64,000 nt of DNA. It comes from Methylobacillus flagellatus (GTDB taxonomy: Bacteria; Pseudomonadota; Gammaproteobacteria; Burkholderiales; Methylophilaceae). Location: contig NZ_SCOU01000002.1 in the NCBI RefSeq assembly GCF_005502435.1, forward strand, positions 124,001-188,000. Direction: 5' to 3'. Below, piece after piece: positions 54,941 to 63,635 of this stretch (positions are counted from its first letter, which is position 1; each line of letters begins with the position of its first letter). The notes below the pieces were generated by a model. The model was given only the letters and a program-made list of their open reading frames with translations, was not told where the DNA came from and ran no database searches. Both the position numbers and the translations under genes were made by a program.

Positions 54941-56386
54941 TTACAGTGTGCAGTGCAATGCCGCTAGCAGCGCATCCAGATCCTCTGCCGAGGTGAACGG
55001 GTTCATCAGTGCCGTACGCAGCCAGATCTGGCCATCCAGGGTCACTTGGGTGATATGGAATGCGCCACTTTGCACCAGCCGTTGCCGTAATGCGGTCTGG
55101 TGTGCATTCATCGCATGGCGGTCGGTATCGTCGCATCGGTGACGGAAGCAGACGATATTGGTCTGTGGCTGCATCAGCAGTTCGAAGGCCGGGTCTGCTG
55201 TCAGCTTGTGCGCCAGTTGCTGCGCAAGGCCATACACCTGATCCACCAGCGCGCCCAATCCCTCTACGCCATATAGCGAGAATGCCGTCCACAGCTTGAG
55301 CCCCATCATGCGCTTGGTGCATTCCAGTGTGCTGGTGCTGGTGTTGAAATCGTCCATGGCATCGCCCTGGAACAGGTAGGACGCCTCCTGCGCGAAGGCG
55401 GCATGACGGTTGGCCGGGTCGCGGAACAGCACGGCGGACACGGTGGCCGGCATGTACAGCAATTTGTGACCATCCCACACCACGGAATCCGCCAGCGCGA
55501 TGCCGTCCAGCGCACTGCGGTGCCGGGCCGAGAGCAGGCCGGAAGCGCCATGCGCACCATCCACATGCAGCCAGATTTGGTTAGCTTGGCAGTACAGGCC
55601 GATCGCGCCTAGCGGGTCTATGCTGCCAGTGGGCGTGCAGGCCGCGCTGGCGACCACGGCCATCACCTGCTGACCTTGCGCCACACAGGCGGCATGCGCT
55701 TGCTGTAGCGCAGCGGGCTGCATGCGCCCCTCGGCATCGCAGGCGACGGTGATCACAGCGCTGGTGCCTAAACCCATGATGCCAGCGGCGCGGCTGATGC
55801 AATAATGGCTGTGTGCAGAGGCCAGGATGCATAGTCGGCCTTGGCTTGGCATACCTTGCTGCCAGCTGTTACCTGGCAAGGCACGCTGGCGCGCCGCCAG
55901 CAGGGCAGTGAGGTTGGCCTGATTGCCACCCGAGGTGAGCAGGCCGTTAAGTCTGGGACTGTCCCAACCCACCAGGCTACTCAGCCAGCGTATCACCTGA
56001 CGCTCCAGCATGGTGGCGGTCGGCCCGGCTTCATACACCGCCATGGCCTGGTTGCTGAGCGAGGCCACCAGATCACACAAGGCGGCCATAGGCAACGGCG
56101 CTGCCACCTGATGACCCATGTTGCGCACATGGTGGATGGCGAGGCTGCCCGGCAGGATGTCCTGCTGCAGTTGTTGCAGCCAGTGTTCCGCATCGAGCGT
56201 AGGCTGCTGTGGTAGCGGCTGCTGCCAGCGTGTGTCCTCGGTGACGGGGTCACGCCAGGGCAGCACGGCCCCCTGACCTTGTAATTGAGCACTCAGTCGG
56301 TCCGCCAGCAGGTCGATCAAGCGGTGGCCATGCAAACGGAACATCTCCGGGCTGAACATCCCGGCCAGACTGGCAGATTTGGTCAC
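54941..56386 (-). CDS. PLP-dependent group II amino-acid decarboxylase family protein
   Basis: The 481-residue protein shows family sites: GLLTSGGNQANLTALLAAR, the stacking His in ASAHSHYCISRAAGIMGLG, the PLP Asp in WLHVDGAHG, and the Schiff-base Lys in VVWDGHKLLYMP. Relatives decarboxylate 2,4-diaminobutyrate, glutamate, aspartate or aromatic amino acids. The substrate is not readable. The start is GTG at 56384-56386, overlapping the stop of the upstream oxygenase gene (GTGA). Confidence 0.86.
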   Translation of the reverse strand: MTKSASLAGMFSPEMFRLHGHRLIDLLADRLSAQLQGQGAVLPWRDPVTEDTRWQQPLPQQPTLDAEHWLQQLQQDILPGSLAIHHVRNMGHQVAAPLPMAALCDLVASLSNQAMAVYEAGPTATMLERQVIRWLSSLVGWDSPRLNGLLTSGGNQANLTALLAARQRALPGNSWQQGMPSQGRLCILASAHSHYCISRAAGIMGLGTSAVITVACDAEGRMQPAALQQAHAACVAQGQQVMAVVASAACTPTGSIDPLGAIGLYCQANQIWLHVDGAHGASGLLSARHRSALDGIALADSVVWDGHKLLYMPATVSAVLFRDPANRHAAFAQEASYLFQGDAMDDFNTSTSTLECTKRMMGLKLWTAFSLYGVEGLGALVDQVYGLAQQLAHKLTADPAFELLMQPQTNIVCFRHRCDDTDRHAMNAHQTALRQRLVQSGAFHITQVTLDGQIWLRTALMNPFTSAEDLDALLAALHCTL

Positions 56387-56994
56387 AGCAGCGTGGTGTC
56401 GCGCGCGCGGAACCAGCCGGTCAGGCTGATGCGTTCGCGGCTGGCGGGCAGCACTTCGTGCCAGAAACGTGCAGATTCGAACAGCACCAGACGGTTGCCA
56501 TGCGGTACCACGTCCAGATGCGGCCGCTCCGGCTGTTCCAGATACAGGCGCAACTGACCGCCATCACTGGCCGACCAGTCGTCGTTGAGGTAGAGGATGC
56601 TGCTGATGATGCGTTGCTGCGAATCGCGGAACTGGTCCAGATGCCGACCATAAGCCGTGCCAGGCGCGTACACGGCAAAATGCGTTTCCAGCGTGTGCAA
56701 GCCCAAAAAGCAGCTGCGGTTCAATGCCCCGCACAACTCGTTCATGACATGGGTGTAGTGCTGCTGTGCCGGGCTGTCACCGCGATCTTCCAGCCAGTGG
56801 GTGAGGTCACCACGGATATCGCGCTGGGACTGCGCTTGCAGACCGACCCGGGCAGGTTTGAGTGTGCCCGCTGCGGCCATGTCGCGTGCTTCCTGTGCCA
56901 GCTGACGGATGACACTGTTAGGCAAAAAGTCATCGTAGATGCTGTAGCCGTTGGTTTCCAGTGCGCTGATGATGCTATGAGGGATGGGTGTCAT
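56383..56994 (-). CDS. 2-oxoglutarate/Fe(II)-dependent oxygenase
   Basis: The 203-residue protein has the HxD motif (YGRHLDQF), a distal His in FWHEVLP and the 2-oxoglutarate Arg in RISLTGWFR, giving a complete double-stranded beta-helix active site. The family is prolyl-4-hydroxylase-like. It precedes the decarboxylase with a four-base overlap, so a joint pathway is likely: one enzyme may hydroxylate the substrate or product of the other (inference). Confidence 0.85.
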   Translation of the reverse strand: MTPIPHSIISALETNGYSIYDDFLPNSVIRQLAQEARDMAAAGTLKPARVGLQAQSQRDIRGDLTHWLEDRGDSPAQQHYTHVMNELCGALNRSCFLGLHTLETHFAVYAPGTAYGRHLDQFRDSQQRIISSILYLNDDWSASDGGQLRLYLEQPERPHLDVVPHGNRLVLFESARFWHEVLPASRERISLTGWFRARDTTLL

Positions 56995-57049
56995 ACACGG
57001 CAGTTTACCGCCGCGGCAGCGGAGGGCAAGAGCCGCGTGCTGGCGGGGC

Positions 57050-57499
57050 TTATTTGGCCGCGGGCGTCGCCGTGCCGCTGGCCTTGCGCCAGTAGCTGGG
57101 CAGGCCTTGCAGCAGGGTCACGCTGTACATGTGCTCGCGGCGCATCGCCTCCAGTGCGGCTTCGTCGGAGAGCGCTTCCGAGCGGGCTGATCTGGCGCTT
57201 TCGCTCAGCTGTTTGCGTGCCGGTTGCAGCCAGTCCGGGTTTTGCTGATAGCCCTGGTCCTGCATGCAGCGCTGGAAGGACGAGGCTTGCACACCGGCGA
57301 TCTCCAGACGCTGGAACTCGACGATGGCGGTGCGGCTGGCCGTGGCCCGTACACTGATGTCGCGGCAGTGGTCGATGGCGGTGACCAGTGCGCGGTCCAG
57401 GCTGGCGCTGTCCTTGCCGCTATCCTGAATGGCGCCCAGGTAATGCATGCCCAGATAGGCGGCCACGATCACCACTACCACAACAGCCAGTTTCTTCAT
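57050..57499 (-). CDS. Hypothetical membrane-anchored protein
   Basis: The 149-residue protein has an N-terminal hydrophobic segment (LAVVVVVIVAAYLGMHYLG), then a polar helical domain with two Cys residues (DHCRDISV, FQRCMQDQGY) that could pair. No family is recognised. It follows about 55 bases downstream of the oxygenase start on the other side, with its own leader. Confidence 0.55.
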   Translation of the reverse strand: MKKLAVVVVVIVAAYLGMHYLGAIQDSGKDSASLDRALVTAIDHCRDISVRATASRTAIVEFQRLEIAGVQASSFQRCMQDQGYQQNPDWLQPARKQLSESARSARSEALSDEAALEAMRREHMYSVTLLQGLPSYWRKASGTATPAAK

Positions 57500-57685
57500 G
57501 CAGCTTCTCCCGGGATGTGTGGCTCAGACCAGCGGCCTGGCCTTGCCGTTCACACCATGACTTGACATTTCCTGCCAGTGTAGCAAACCGCAACGCACTC
57601 GGGCGCGTGCTCAAAATTTCACCGTATCGTCATTCTGGATACAGGACAGGGTGTTAGCCCACCTGTACCCAGGCTGACCACAAAC

Positions 57686-58258
57686 TTACCCACAGGGATT
57701 GTGGAGAGCGGCTGGCGGGGTGCGGCCCTGCCGTTGCAGGGCACGGTATTGCCAGGGCGGCAGCGGTTCATCCTGTTGCCACAGGCCCAGACCGGCAGCG
57801 CGTGCGGCGCGTTCACTGGCGGCATAGTCAGCATGCAATGCCGGTGACAGCTCGCGGGATTGCGCATAGTGCCAGGCCTGACCTTCCGCCAGCAGCTGCA
57901 GGTTGATGTCCTGCTGCCCGGCATACACCGTACACAACTGCCGCTGATAGCGGTCCTGCTTGGCACATTGCAGGCTGACCGTACGTCCCTGTACCAGCGT
58001 GTACAGACGCTCACGCGCACGCTTGCCGCAGGTCTGATGCAGTTCAGGCGTATCGATGCCGATCAGGCGCACTTTCAGTTTGGCGCCGTCGGCGGCTTGC
58101 ACGGTGATGGTGTCACCATCATGGACGCGTAGCACGCGTGCATCCAGCGTGCTGTCGGCCAGTGCCATAGAAGCCATCAAGGGCAGGGCAAAGAGCGCAG
58201 TGAGTAACAGGGCGTATCCCGGCCTGATTGGCGGGTGCTGGTGTGAAGTCGTTGGCAT
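57686..58258 (-). CDS. Secreted thermonuclease-family nuclease
   Basis: From ATG 58258 the protein has about 190 residues. It has a signal peptide (LLLTALFALPLMASMALA) and a staphylococcal-nuclease fold with VHDGDTITV, the catalytic Arg and Glu in VRLIGIDTPE, and the second Arg in DRYQRQL. It cleaves DNA and RNA with calcium in the periplasm or outside. A GTG at 58294 would extend it by twelve residues; neither has a strong binding site. Confidence 0.82.
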   Translation of the reverse strand: MPTTSHQHPPIRPGYALLLTALFALPLMASMALADSTLDARVLRVHDGDTITVQAADGAKLKVRLIGIDTPELHQTCGKRARERLYTLVQGRTVSLQCAKQDRYQRQLCTVYAGQQDINLQLLAEGQAWHYAQSRELSPALHADYAASERAARAAGLGLWQQDEPLPPWQYRALQRQGRTPPAALHNPCG

Positions 58259-58351
58259 GCCCGGATGGTAGCGCAATTCCCGGCCTGTGGTCACACAGCA
58301 GACCGGCTGGCACCCGTGATTGCCAGCCCTTAGGCCGTTGACTGTGGCGGC

Positions 58352-59116
58352 CTATTTGGCCTGCAGCGCCCGCCAGCCGCGATCCCGCATGCACAGCAGC
58401 AGGCCGCGTGTGGTCTTGAGCGTGGTCCGGTCGGGGCGATGCGCCTCGCCCAATGTCGCGACGCAGGCATCGGTGTCAGCCTTCAAGGCGTCCGGGCCAC
58501 CGCCCACTTTCCACCAGGAACTGATCAGAAAGATATCCAGCGGGTCTTTGGGCGCTGGCGCGGCGGCGGGCGCAGTTGGCGTTGCTGGGGCTTTTGTCGC
58601 TGCTGGCGTCGCCAGCGTGGTCGCGCTAGCGGCAACGGTAGCGGCTTTTCCAGGGTTGCTGGGTGCAGGATCGCCGGGCTCCGAAGCCGGGTTGGTAGCG
58701 GGCAGGGCAGGGATATTGGCCTCACGCCGCTCATAGCTGGTTACCGGCCCCGGCGCACGCTGGTTGTCGGTGAACATCACCGACAGCACCGGATCGTCCT
58801 TATCAAAATCCTTGACTACCCACCCTTCGGCGGCCAGGCAACGTTCCACCTCGGCGGCCTGTGTGGCTGATTGTTTGTATTGGCTTTCACAACGGTTTTT
58901 TGCTTGCTGCAGATCCCCGGCACTGGCCCCGCGTTTGTAGGAGAACTCGCCACACGCGGCGAGTTGCAGGCACAGCAGGGCGCTTAGCAGTGTTACTACG
59001 CGGCTGGTTGATAGCGCTAGCGCGCGGCGGAAGATCGACGCGACTGCGCGGGTGGCTACGCGGGCGTAAGCACAGGGATCGCGGGCAAGGATGGCAGACA
59101 TAGGCACAAGCTCCAT
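58352..59116 (-). CDS. Putative lipoprotein of unknown function
   Basis: The 254-residue protein has a long N-terminus, a hydrophobic segment with lipobox LQLAAC, two Cys-containing domains (NRCESQY, ERCLAAEGWVVKDF; DACVATLG, LLCMRDRGWRAL) separated by an Ala/Pro/Thr-rich linker of about 50 residues. The two Cys-Cys-GW blocks look like duplicated small disulfide domains. No family is recognised. The annotated start gives an unusually long pre-signal of about 40 residues; the true start may be internal. Confidence 0.5.
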   Translation of the reverse strand: MELVPMSAILARDPCAYARVATRAVASIFRRALALSTSRVVTLLSALLCLQLAACGEFSYKRGASAGDLQQAKNRCESQYKQSATQAAEVERCLAAEGWVVKDFDKDDPVLSVMFTDNQRAPGPVTSYERREANIPALPATNPASEPGDPAPSNPGKAATVAASATTLATPAATKAPATPTAPAAAPAPKDPLDIFLISSWWKVGGGPDALKADTDACVATLGEAHRPDRTTLKTTRGLLLCMRDRGWRALQAK

Positions 59117-59163
59117 GAAGTGGTTACTGTAGGCAAGTTAGCACAGTTCGCGCCGCGCTTCCC

Positions 59164-59218
59164 TGGCATGACTTACGCAATTTGACGTATTTGAGTCACC
59201 ACCCCCGCTCGCTAATCT
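59164..59218 (+). promoter_or_regulatory. Candidate fmd promoter region (sigma-54-like and sigma-70-like elements)
   Basis: TGGCATG-N4-ACGCA at 59164-59179 keeps the -24 GG and -12 GC of sigma-54 promoters at the right spacing. TTGAGT at 59191 and TAATCT at 59213 with 16 bases between them form a sigma-70 candidate. Which is used cannot be told from sequence. Confidence 0.35.
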
Positions 59219-59307
59219 AGCTCCACACAGACCACCAGCCTCACATGACTGGCCGCTTTCAGATTTTTGCAGGTTTTTGATTTTTGACTATGACAAAGGG
59301 GTGTGAC

Positions 59308-60423
59308 ATGAAACAGACGTTAAGGAAATCCGCTTTGCTCGCTGCCGTTGCCAGCACCATCGGCATGGCAGCGCCGCTGGCGCAGGCCGCAGGCACCATC
59401 ACCTTCGGTGAAGATAAATCCGTGTCGGTCGGTCTGGGCATACGTTCCAGCTTCACCAGCACCGAGGACGGCGCCACCAACGGCAGTTCCAACAGCAATG
59501 ACTTCGCGCTCGACAGCGTGCGTCTGTACATGAACGCCTCGCTCAACAAGTACATCAAGGGCACCTTCAACACCGAAAAGAAAGCCGATGAGTCGATCGG
59601 CGTCATCGATGCCATCGCGCAGTTCGAGTTCATGCCCGAGTTCAATGTCTGGGCTGGCCGCATGCTGCCAGCCAGTGACCGTTCCAACCTGAACGGCCCT
59701 TACTACCTGCTGCCGTTCTCCTACCCAGGCATCGTATCGCGCTACCCAAGCAGAACCACAGGCCGTGATGACGGTGCGGCCGTTTGGGGCAAGCTGCTGG
59801 ATAGCCGCCTGATCTATAACGTGGGCGCGTTCGAAGGTCACAACGTCGGCACCCGTGTCGGCACCACCCCAGGCACCTCGGATCAGCCGCTGGTCGCCGC
59901 CCGTCTGCAGTATGACTTCTGGACGCCGAACGGCGCGCCAGCCTTCTACACCGGCAGCACCACCTTTGGCGCAGCCGATGTGCTGTCCGTCGGTGTAGCT
60001 GCGCAGTACCAGAAGGATGGTGCAGTGAGTGCCACTACCACCGGCGATTACACCGGCTGGAACCTGGATGGTTTGATGGAAAAGAAGGTAGGTCCGGGCG
60101 CGGTCACGGCTGAAGGCGCTTACTACAAGTACGACACCGACGGCGTCATCAAGTCCGAGGACGGCACCGCCTACCTGCTTGGCCTGGGCTACATCTTCAA
60201 TGAGGTGTTCGGCTGGGGCAGATTCCAGCCGCATGTCCGCTATCAGAAATTCGACCGCGATGACAATCCGGTGCTGGCGGCTGACAAGAAGCAGTACGAC
60301 TTCGGCCTCAATTACGTGATCGACGGCTTCAATGCCAAGCTCGCCGCGACCTACAGCAAGGTGGAGCAGACCACGGGCAAGGAAGTGGACAAGTTCATCG
60401 TGGGCGTACAGCTGCAGTTCTAG
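59308..60423 (+). CDS. fmdC: FmdC-like outer membrane porin for amides/urea
   Basis: The 371-residue protein has a signal peptide (SALLAAVASTIGMAAPLAQA) and a beta-barrel pattern ending in FIVGVQLQF with terminal Phe, as for BAM substrates. The position immediately before a formamidase matches FmdC of Methylophilus methylotrophus, an amide- and urea-regulated porin. ATG 59308 has AGGGG eight bases upstream; an in-frame ATG at 59284 would add eight residues without a binding site. Confidence 0.8.
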   Translation: MKQTLRKSALLAAVASTIGMAAPLAQAAGTITFGEDKSVSVGLGIRSSFTSTEDGATNGSSNSNDFALDSVRLYMNASLNKYIKGTFNTEKKADESIGVIDAIAQFEFMPEFNVWAGRMLPASDRSNLNGPYYLLPFSYPGIVSRYPSRTTGRDDGAAVWGKLLDSRLIYNVGAFEGHNVGTRVGTTPGTSDQPLVAARLQYDFWTPNGAPAFYTGSTTFGAADVLSVGVAAQYQKDGAVSATTTGDYTGWNLDGLMEKKVGPGAVTAEGAYYKYDTDGVIKSEDGTAYLLGLGYIFNEVFGWGRFQPHVRYQKFDRDDNPVLAADKKQYDFGLNYVIDGFNAKLAATYSKVEQTTGKEVDKFIVGVQLQF

Positions 60424-60473
60424 ACCGCGGCTGCATTTGTTAATTATTTGACTTCAACACAGGAGGTGGATGC

Positions 60474-61697
60474 ATGAAAACCCTGGTGAAACTCGATCTG
60501 GACAAAAAGCCCTGGGAACAGGACGGACAGATACACAACCGCTGGCACCCGGACATTCCGATGATCGCCATGGTCAAGCCCGGCGATGAATTCCGCGTCG
60601 AGTGCATGGACTGGACCGGCGGCCAGATCAAGAACGATGACAGTGCCAACGACGTACGCGATGTGGATCTGCTGCAGGTGCACTACCTGAGCGGCCCTAT
60701 AGGGGTCGAGGGCGCCGAGCCTGGCGACCTGATGGTGGTCGATATTCTCGATGTCGGCACCTTTGATGACTCGCAATGGGGCTTCAACGGCCTGTTTGCC
60801 AAGGAAAATGGTGGTGGTTTCCTGACCGACCATTTCCCGGAGGCACGCAAATCGATCTGGGATTTTCATGGCATCTACACCACCTCGCGTCATGTGCCGA
60901 ATGTGAAGTTCGCCGGCATCATGCACCCCGGTCTGATCGGCTGCCTGCCTTCACGTGAGCTGCTGGACACCTGGAACAAGCGTGAAGGTGAACTGATCGC
61001 CACCGACCCGGAACGGGTGCCACCGCTGGGCCTGCCACCCAATGCTACAGCAGCTGTCATGGGCCGTATGTCGGGCGAGGCGGCCAAGGCTGCTGCCATG
61101 GAAGGTGCGCGCACCGTGCCACCACGCGATCACGGCGGCAACTGTGACATCAAGAACCTGACCAAGGGTTCCAAGGTGTTCTTCCCGGTGTACGTCAAGG
61201 ACGGTGGCTTGTCCATGGGTGACCTGCACTTCTCGCAGGGCGACGGCGAGATCACCTTCTGTGGTGCCATCGAGATGGCCGGTTATCTGGACATCAAGGT
61301 CAGCCTCATCAAGGACGGCGTCAAGAAATACGGCATCAAGAACCCGGTGTTCCAGCCCAGCCCGCTCACCCCCAACTACCGTGATTACCTGATCTTTGAG
61401 GGCATTTCGGTGGACGAGCAGGGCAAGCAGCATTATCTGGATGTGCATGTGGCCTACCGCCAGGCTTGCCTGAATGCCATCGAATATCTCAAGAAGTTCG
61501 GCTACAGCGGTGCACAGGCCTTGTCCATCCTCGGCACGGCGCCGGTGGAAGGGCATATCAGCGGGGTGGTGGATATCCCCAATGCCTGCGCCACCTTGTG
61601 GCTGCCCACCGAGATCTTCGATTTCGACCTCAAACCCAATGCCGACGGGCCACTGAAACTGGTGACCCCAGGTGCCGACATGGCGTTCACGAGCTGA
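60474..61697 (+). CDS. fmdA: Formamidase
   Basis: The 407-residue FmdA/AmdA family amidohydrolase converts formamide to formate and ammonia; formate can feed methylotroph energy metabolism. Visible blocks: WTGGQIKNDDSANDVRDVDL, DHFPEARKSIWDFHGI, HPGLIGCLPSRELLDTWNKRE (read in parts) and the metal/active-site region RDHGGNCDIKNL. AGGAGGTGG is an excellent binding site. It shares an operon with porin and transporter genes. Confidence 0.95.
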   Translation: MKTLVKLDLDKKPWEQDGQIHNRWHPDIPMIAMVKPGDEFRVECMDWTGGQIKNDDSANDVRDVDLLQVHYLSGPIGVEGAEPGDLMVVDILDVGTFDDSQWGFNGLFAKENGGGFLTDHFPEARKSIWDFHGIYTTSRHVPNVKFAGIMHPGLIGCLPSRELLDTWNKREGELIATDPERVPPLGLPPNATAAVMGRMSGEAAKAAAMEGARTVPPRDHGGNCDIKNLTKGSKVFFPVYVKDGGLSMGDLHFSQGDGEITFCGAIEMAGYLDIKVSLIKDGVKKYGIKNPVFQPSPLTPNYRDYLIFEGISVDEQGKQHYLDVHVAYRQACLNAIEYLKKFGYSGAQALSILGTAPVEGHISGVVDIPNACATLWLPTEIFDFDLKPNADGPLKLVTPGADMAFTS

Positions 61698-61713
61698 GCA
61701 CGGGAGCGATCAC

Positions 61714-62073
61714 ATGCCACTTTACGAGTATGAATGCGCGCACTGCGGCACCTTCACGGCGCTGCGCAAGATGAGCGAGTCGCAGGACCCTGCGCCATGC
61801 GAATTCTGTGGCGACCTGGGCCAGCGCATCCTGTCCGCACCGCGTCTCGCGGTGCTGGACAAGGCCACCCGTATCGCCCATGAACGCAACGAGAAATCTG
61901 CACATGCACCGCGCGCTGCGCGCCGTTCCAGCTGTGGTTGCACCGGTGGTCACACCTGCAAACCGGCCACGGATACGCAAACCAGCAACACCAGTGCGCC
62001 CGCCAAACAGAAAGGAAGCTTATTGAAGATGCAAACCAAAAAGACCGCACGTCCGTGGATGCTGGGCCATTAG
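61714..62073 (+). CDS. fmdB: FmdB-type zinc ribbon protein
   Basis: The 119-residue protein opens MPLYEYECAHCGTF and has a second Cys pair (CEFCGD), giving a four-Cys zinc ribbon. A Cys/His-containing basic tail follows (SSCGCTGGHTCKP). FmdB was named as a putative regulator in amide utilisation; many small relatives of unknown role exist. It lies 16 bases after fmdA. Confidence 0.85.
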   Translation: MPLYEYECAHCGTFTALRKMSESQDPAPCEFCGDLGQRILSAPRLAVLDKATRIAHERNEKSAHAPRAARRSSCGCTGGHTCKPATDTQTSNTSAPAKQKGSLLKMQTKKTARPWMLGH

Positions 62074-62149
62074 GCCGCCATTGCACGGCGTTGATCGCCA
62101 CGCTCGCTTAGCAACACGCGCTACCCCTTTTTTTACCAGGAGAAATCTG

Positions 62150-63394
62150 ATGACATACTTTAACCGACGTCGATTCATGACTGGCATGGGCGCCCTGGTG
62201 GGCGCACTGCTGACAGCCGGGATCATGAGCGCGCCTTCCATGGCCGCTGATTTTCCGACTGCCAAGGTCAATACCACCAAACTGGCCGTGACGGACAAGA
62301 CCGTCAAGGTCGGCATCCTGCACTCGGCCACCGGCACCATGGCCATCAGTGAAACCGGTTCCATCCAGGCCGAGAAGCTGGCCATCGCCCAGATCAACGC
62401 CATGGGCGGTGTGCTGGGTCGCAAGATCGAAGTGATCCAGGAAGATGGCGCCAGTGACTGGCCTACCTTTGCGGAAAAATCCAAGAAGCTGCTGGTGAAC
62501 GACAAGGTGGCCACCGTGTTCGGCTGCTGGACTTCGGCTTCACGCAAGGCGGCACTGCCGGTGTTCGAAAAGGAAAACGGTCTGCTGTTCTACCCGACCT
62601 TCTATGAAGGCCTGGAGCAATCCAAGAACGTGTTCTACACCGGCCAGGAAGCCACCCAGCAGATCCTTGCTGGTCTGGACTGGATCGCCAAGGAAAAGAA
62701 AGCCAAAACCTTCTACCTGATCGGTTCTGACTACATCTGGCCACGCACCTCCATGAAGATCGCCCGTAAACACATCGAGCAGCATCTGGGTGGCAAGGTG
62801 GTGGGTGAAGAGTACATCGCACTGGGTGACACGCAGTTCGGTTCCGTCATCAACAAGATCAAGCTGAAGAAGCCGGACATCATCTACGCGGCTGTGGTGG
62901 GTGGCAGTAACGTGGCCTGGTTCAAGCAGTTGAACGCCGCTGGTTTGAACTCCAGCAAGCAGACCATGCTGACCATCTCGGTGACCGAGGACGAAGTGCT
63001 GGGTATCGGTGGTGAGAACCTGGCTGGCTTCTACTCGGCGATGAAGTACTTCCAGAGCCAGAAGAACCCAAGCAACGAGAAGTTCGTTGCCGAGTTCAAG
63101 AAGATGTGGGGTCCTAAATCCGTGATCGGTGACGTGACTCAAGCCGCTTACCTGGGCCCATGGCTGTGGAAAGCTGCAGTAGAACGTGCCGGTAGCTTCG
63201 ATGTGGACAAGGTGGCGGCTGCGTTGCCTGGCTATGAGTTCAAGGATGCGCCAGAAGGCTACGTCAAGGTCGATGCCAACCATCACCTGTGGAGCAAGCT
63301 GCGTATCGGCAAGTGGCGTACCGATGGTCAGGCGGACGTGGTATTCGAGTCCGAGCTGATCGCACCGGATCCGTTCCCTAAGGGCTATCAATAA
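62150..63394 (+). CDS. fmdD: Amide/urea ABC transporter substrate-binding protein
   Basis: The 414-residue periplasmic protein belongs to the UrtA/AmiC-like branch (VKVGILHSATGTMAISETGS, FGCWTSASRKAALPVFE, LIGSDYIWPRTSMKIAR, VTQAAYLGPWLW). It has an N-terminal signal with NRRRFMTG, compatible with Tat export. In M. methylotrophus FmdD binds short-chain amides and urea. AGGAG precedes the ATG at good distance. A 241-base gap with a strong hairpin separates it from the permease. Confidence 0.92.
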   Translation: MTYFNRRRFMTGMGALVGALLTAGIMSAPSMAADFPTAKVNTTKLAVTDKTVKVGILHSATGTMAISETGSIQAEKLAIAQINAMGGVLGRKIEVIQEDGASDWPTFAEKSKKLLVNDKVATVFGCWTSASRKAALPVFEKENGLLFYPTFYEGLEQSKNVFYTGQEATQQILAGLDWIAKEKKAKTFYLIGSDYIWPRTSMKIARKHIEQHLGGKVVGEEYIALGDTQFGSVINKIKLKKPDIIYAAVVGGSNVAWFKQLNAAGLNSSKQTMLTISVTEDEVLGIGGENLAGFYSAMKYFQSQKNPSNEKFVAEFKKMWGPKSVIGDVTQAAYLGPWLWKAAVERAGSFDVDKVAAALPGYEFKDAPEGYVKVDANHHLWSKLRIGKWRTDGQADVVFESELIAPDPFPKGYQ

Positions 63395-63498
63395 CAGCCA
63401 TCGTATCAAGCAAGGCGTTAGAAGCAAGATGTTAGAAGTGAGCGCAGCGCTATCAGTCACAACCTGAGGAATGGATAGCGTACACCAACCAGGCCTGA

Positions 63499-63520
63499 CG
63501 GCAACCCGCAAGGGTTGCCG
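63499..63520 (+). promoter_or_regulatory. Stem-loop between binding-protein and permease genes
   Basis: CGGCAACCC pairs perfectly with GGGTTGCCG around a GCAA tetraloop. No T-run follows, so it probably protects the upstream mRNA or attenuates transcription into the permease genes. Confidence 0.65.
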
Positions 63521-63635
63521 TGTAGTGCCAACCAGATACACCACTGAACGTACTACTAATCATGGCTACAAGCGCGAGTTTGTATGCGCAAGCGGGTTCC
63601 CATAGTTAACGCAAGAGTCAAATGCAAGGGGTCGG

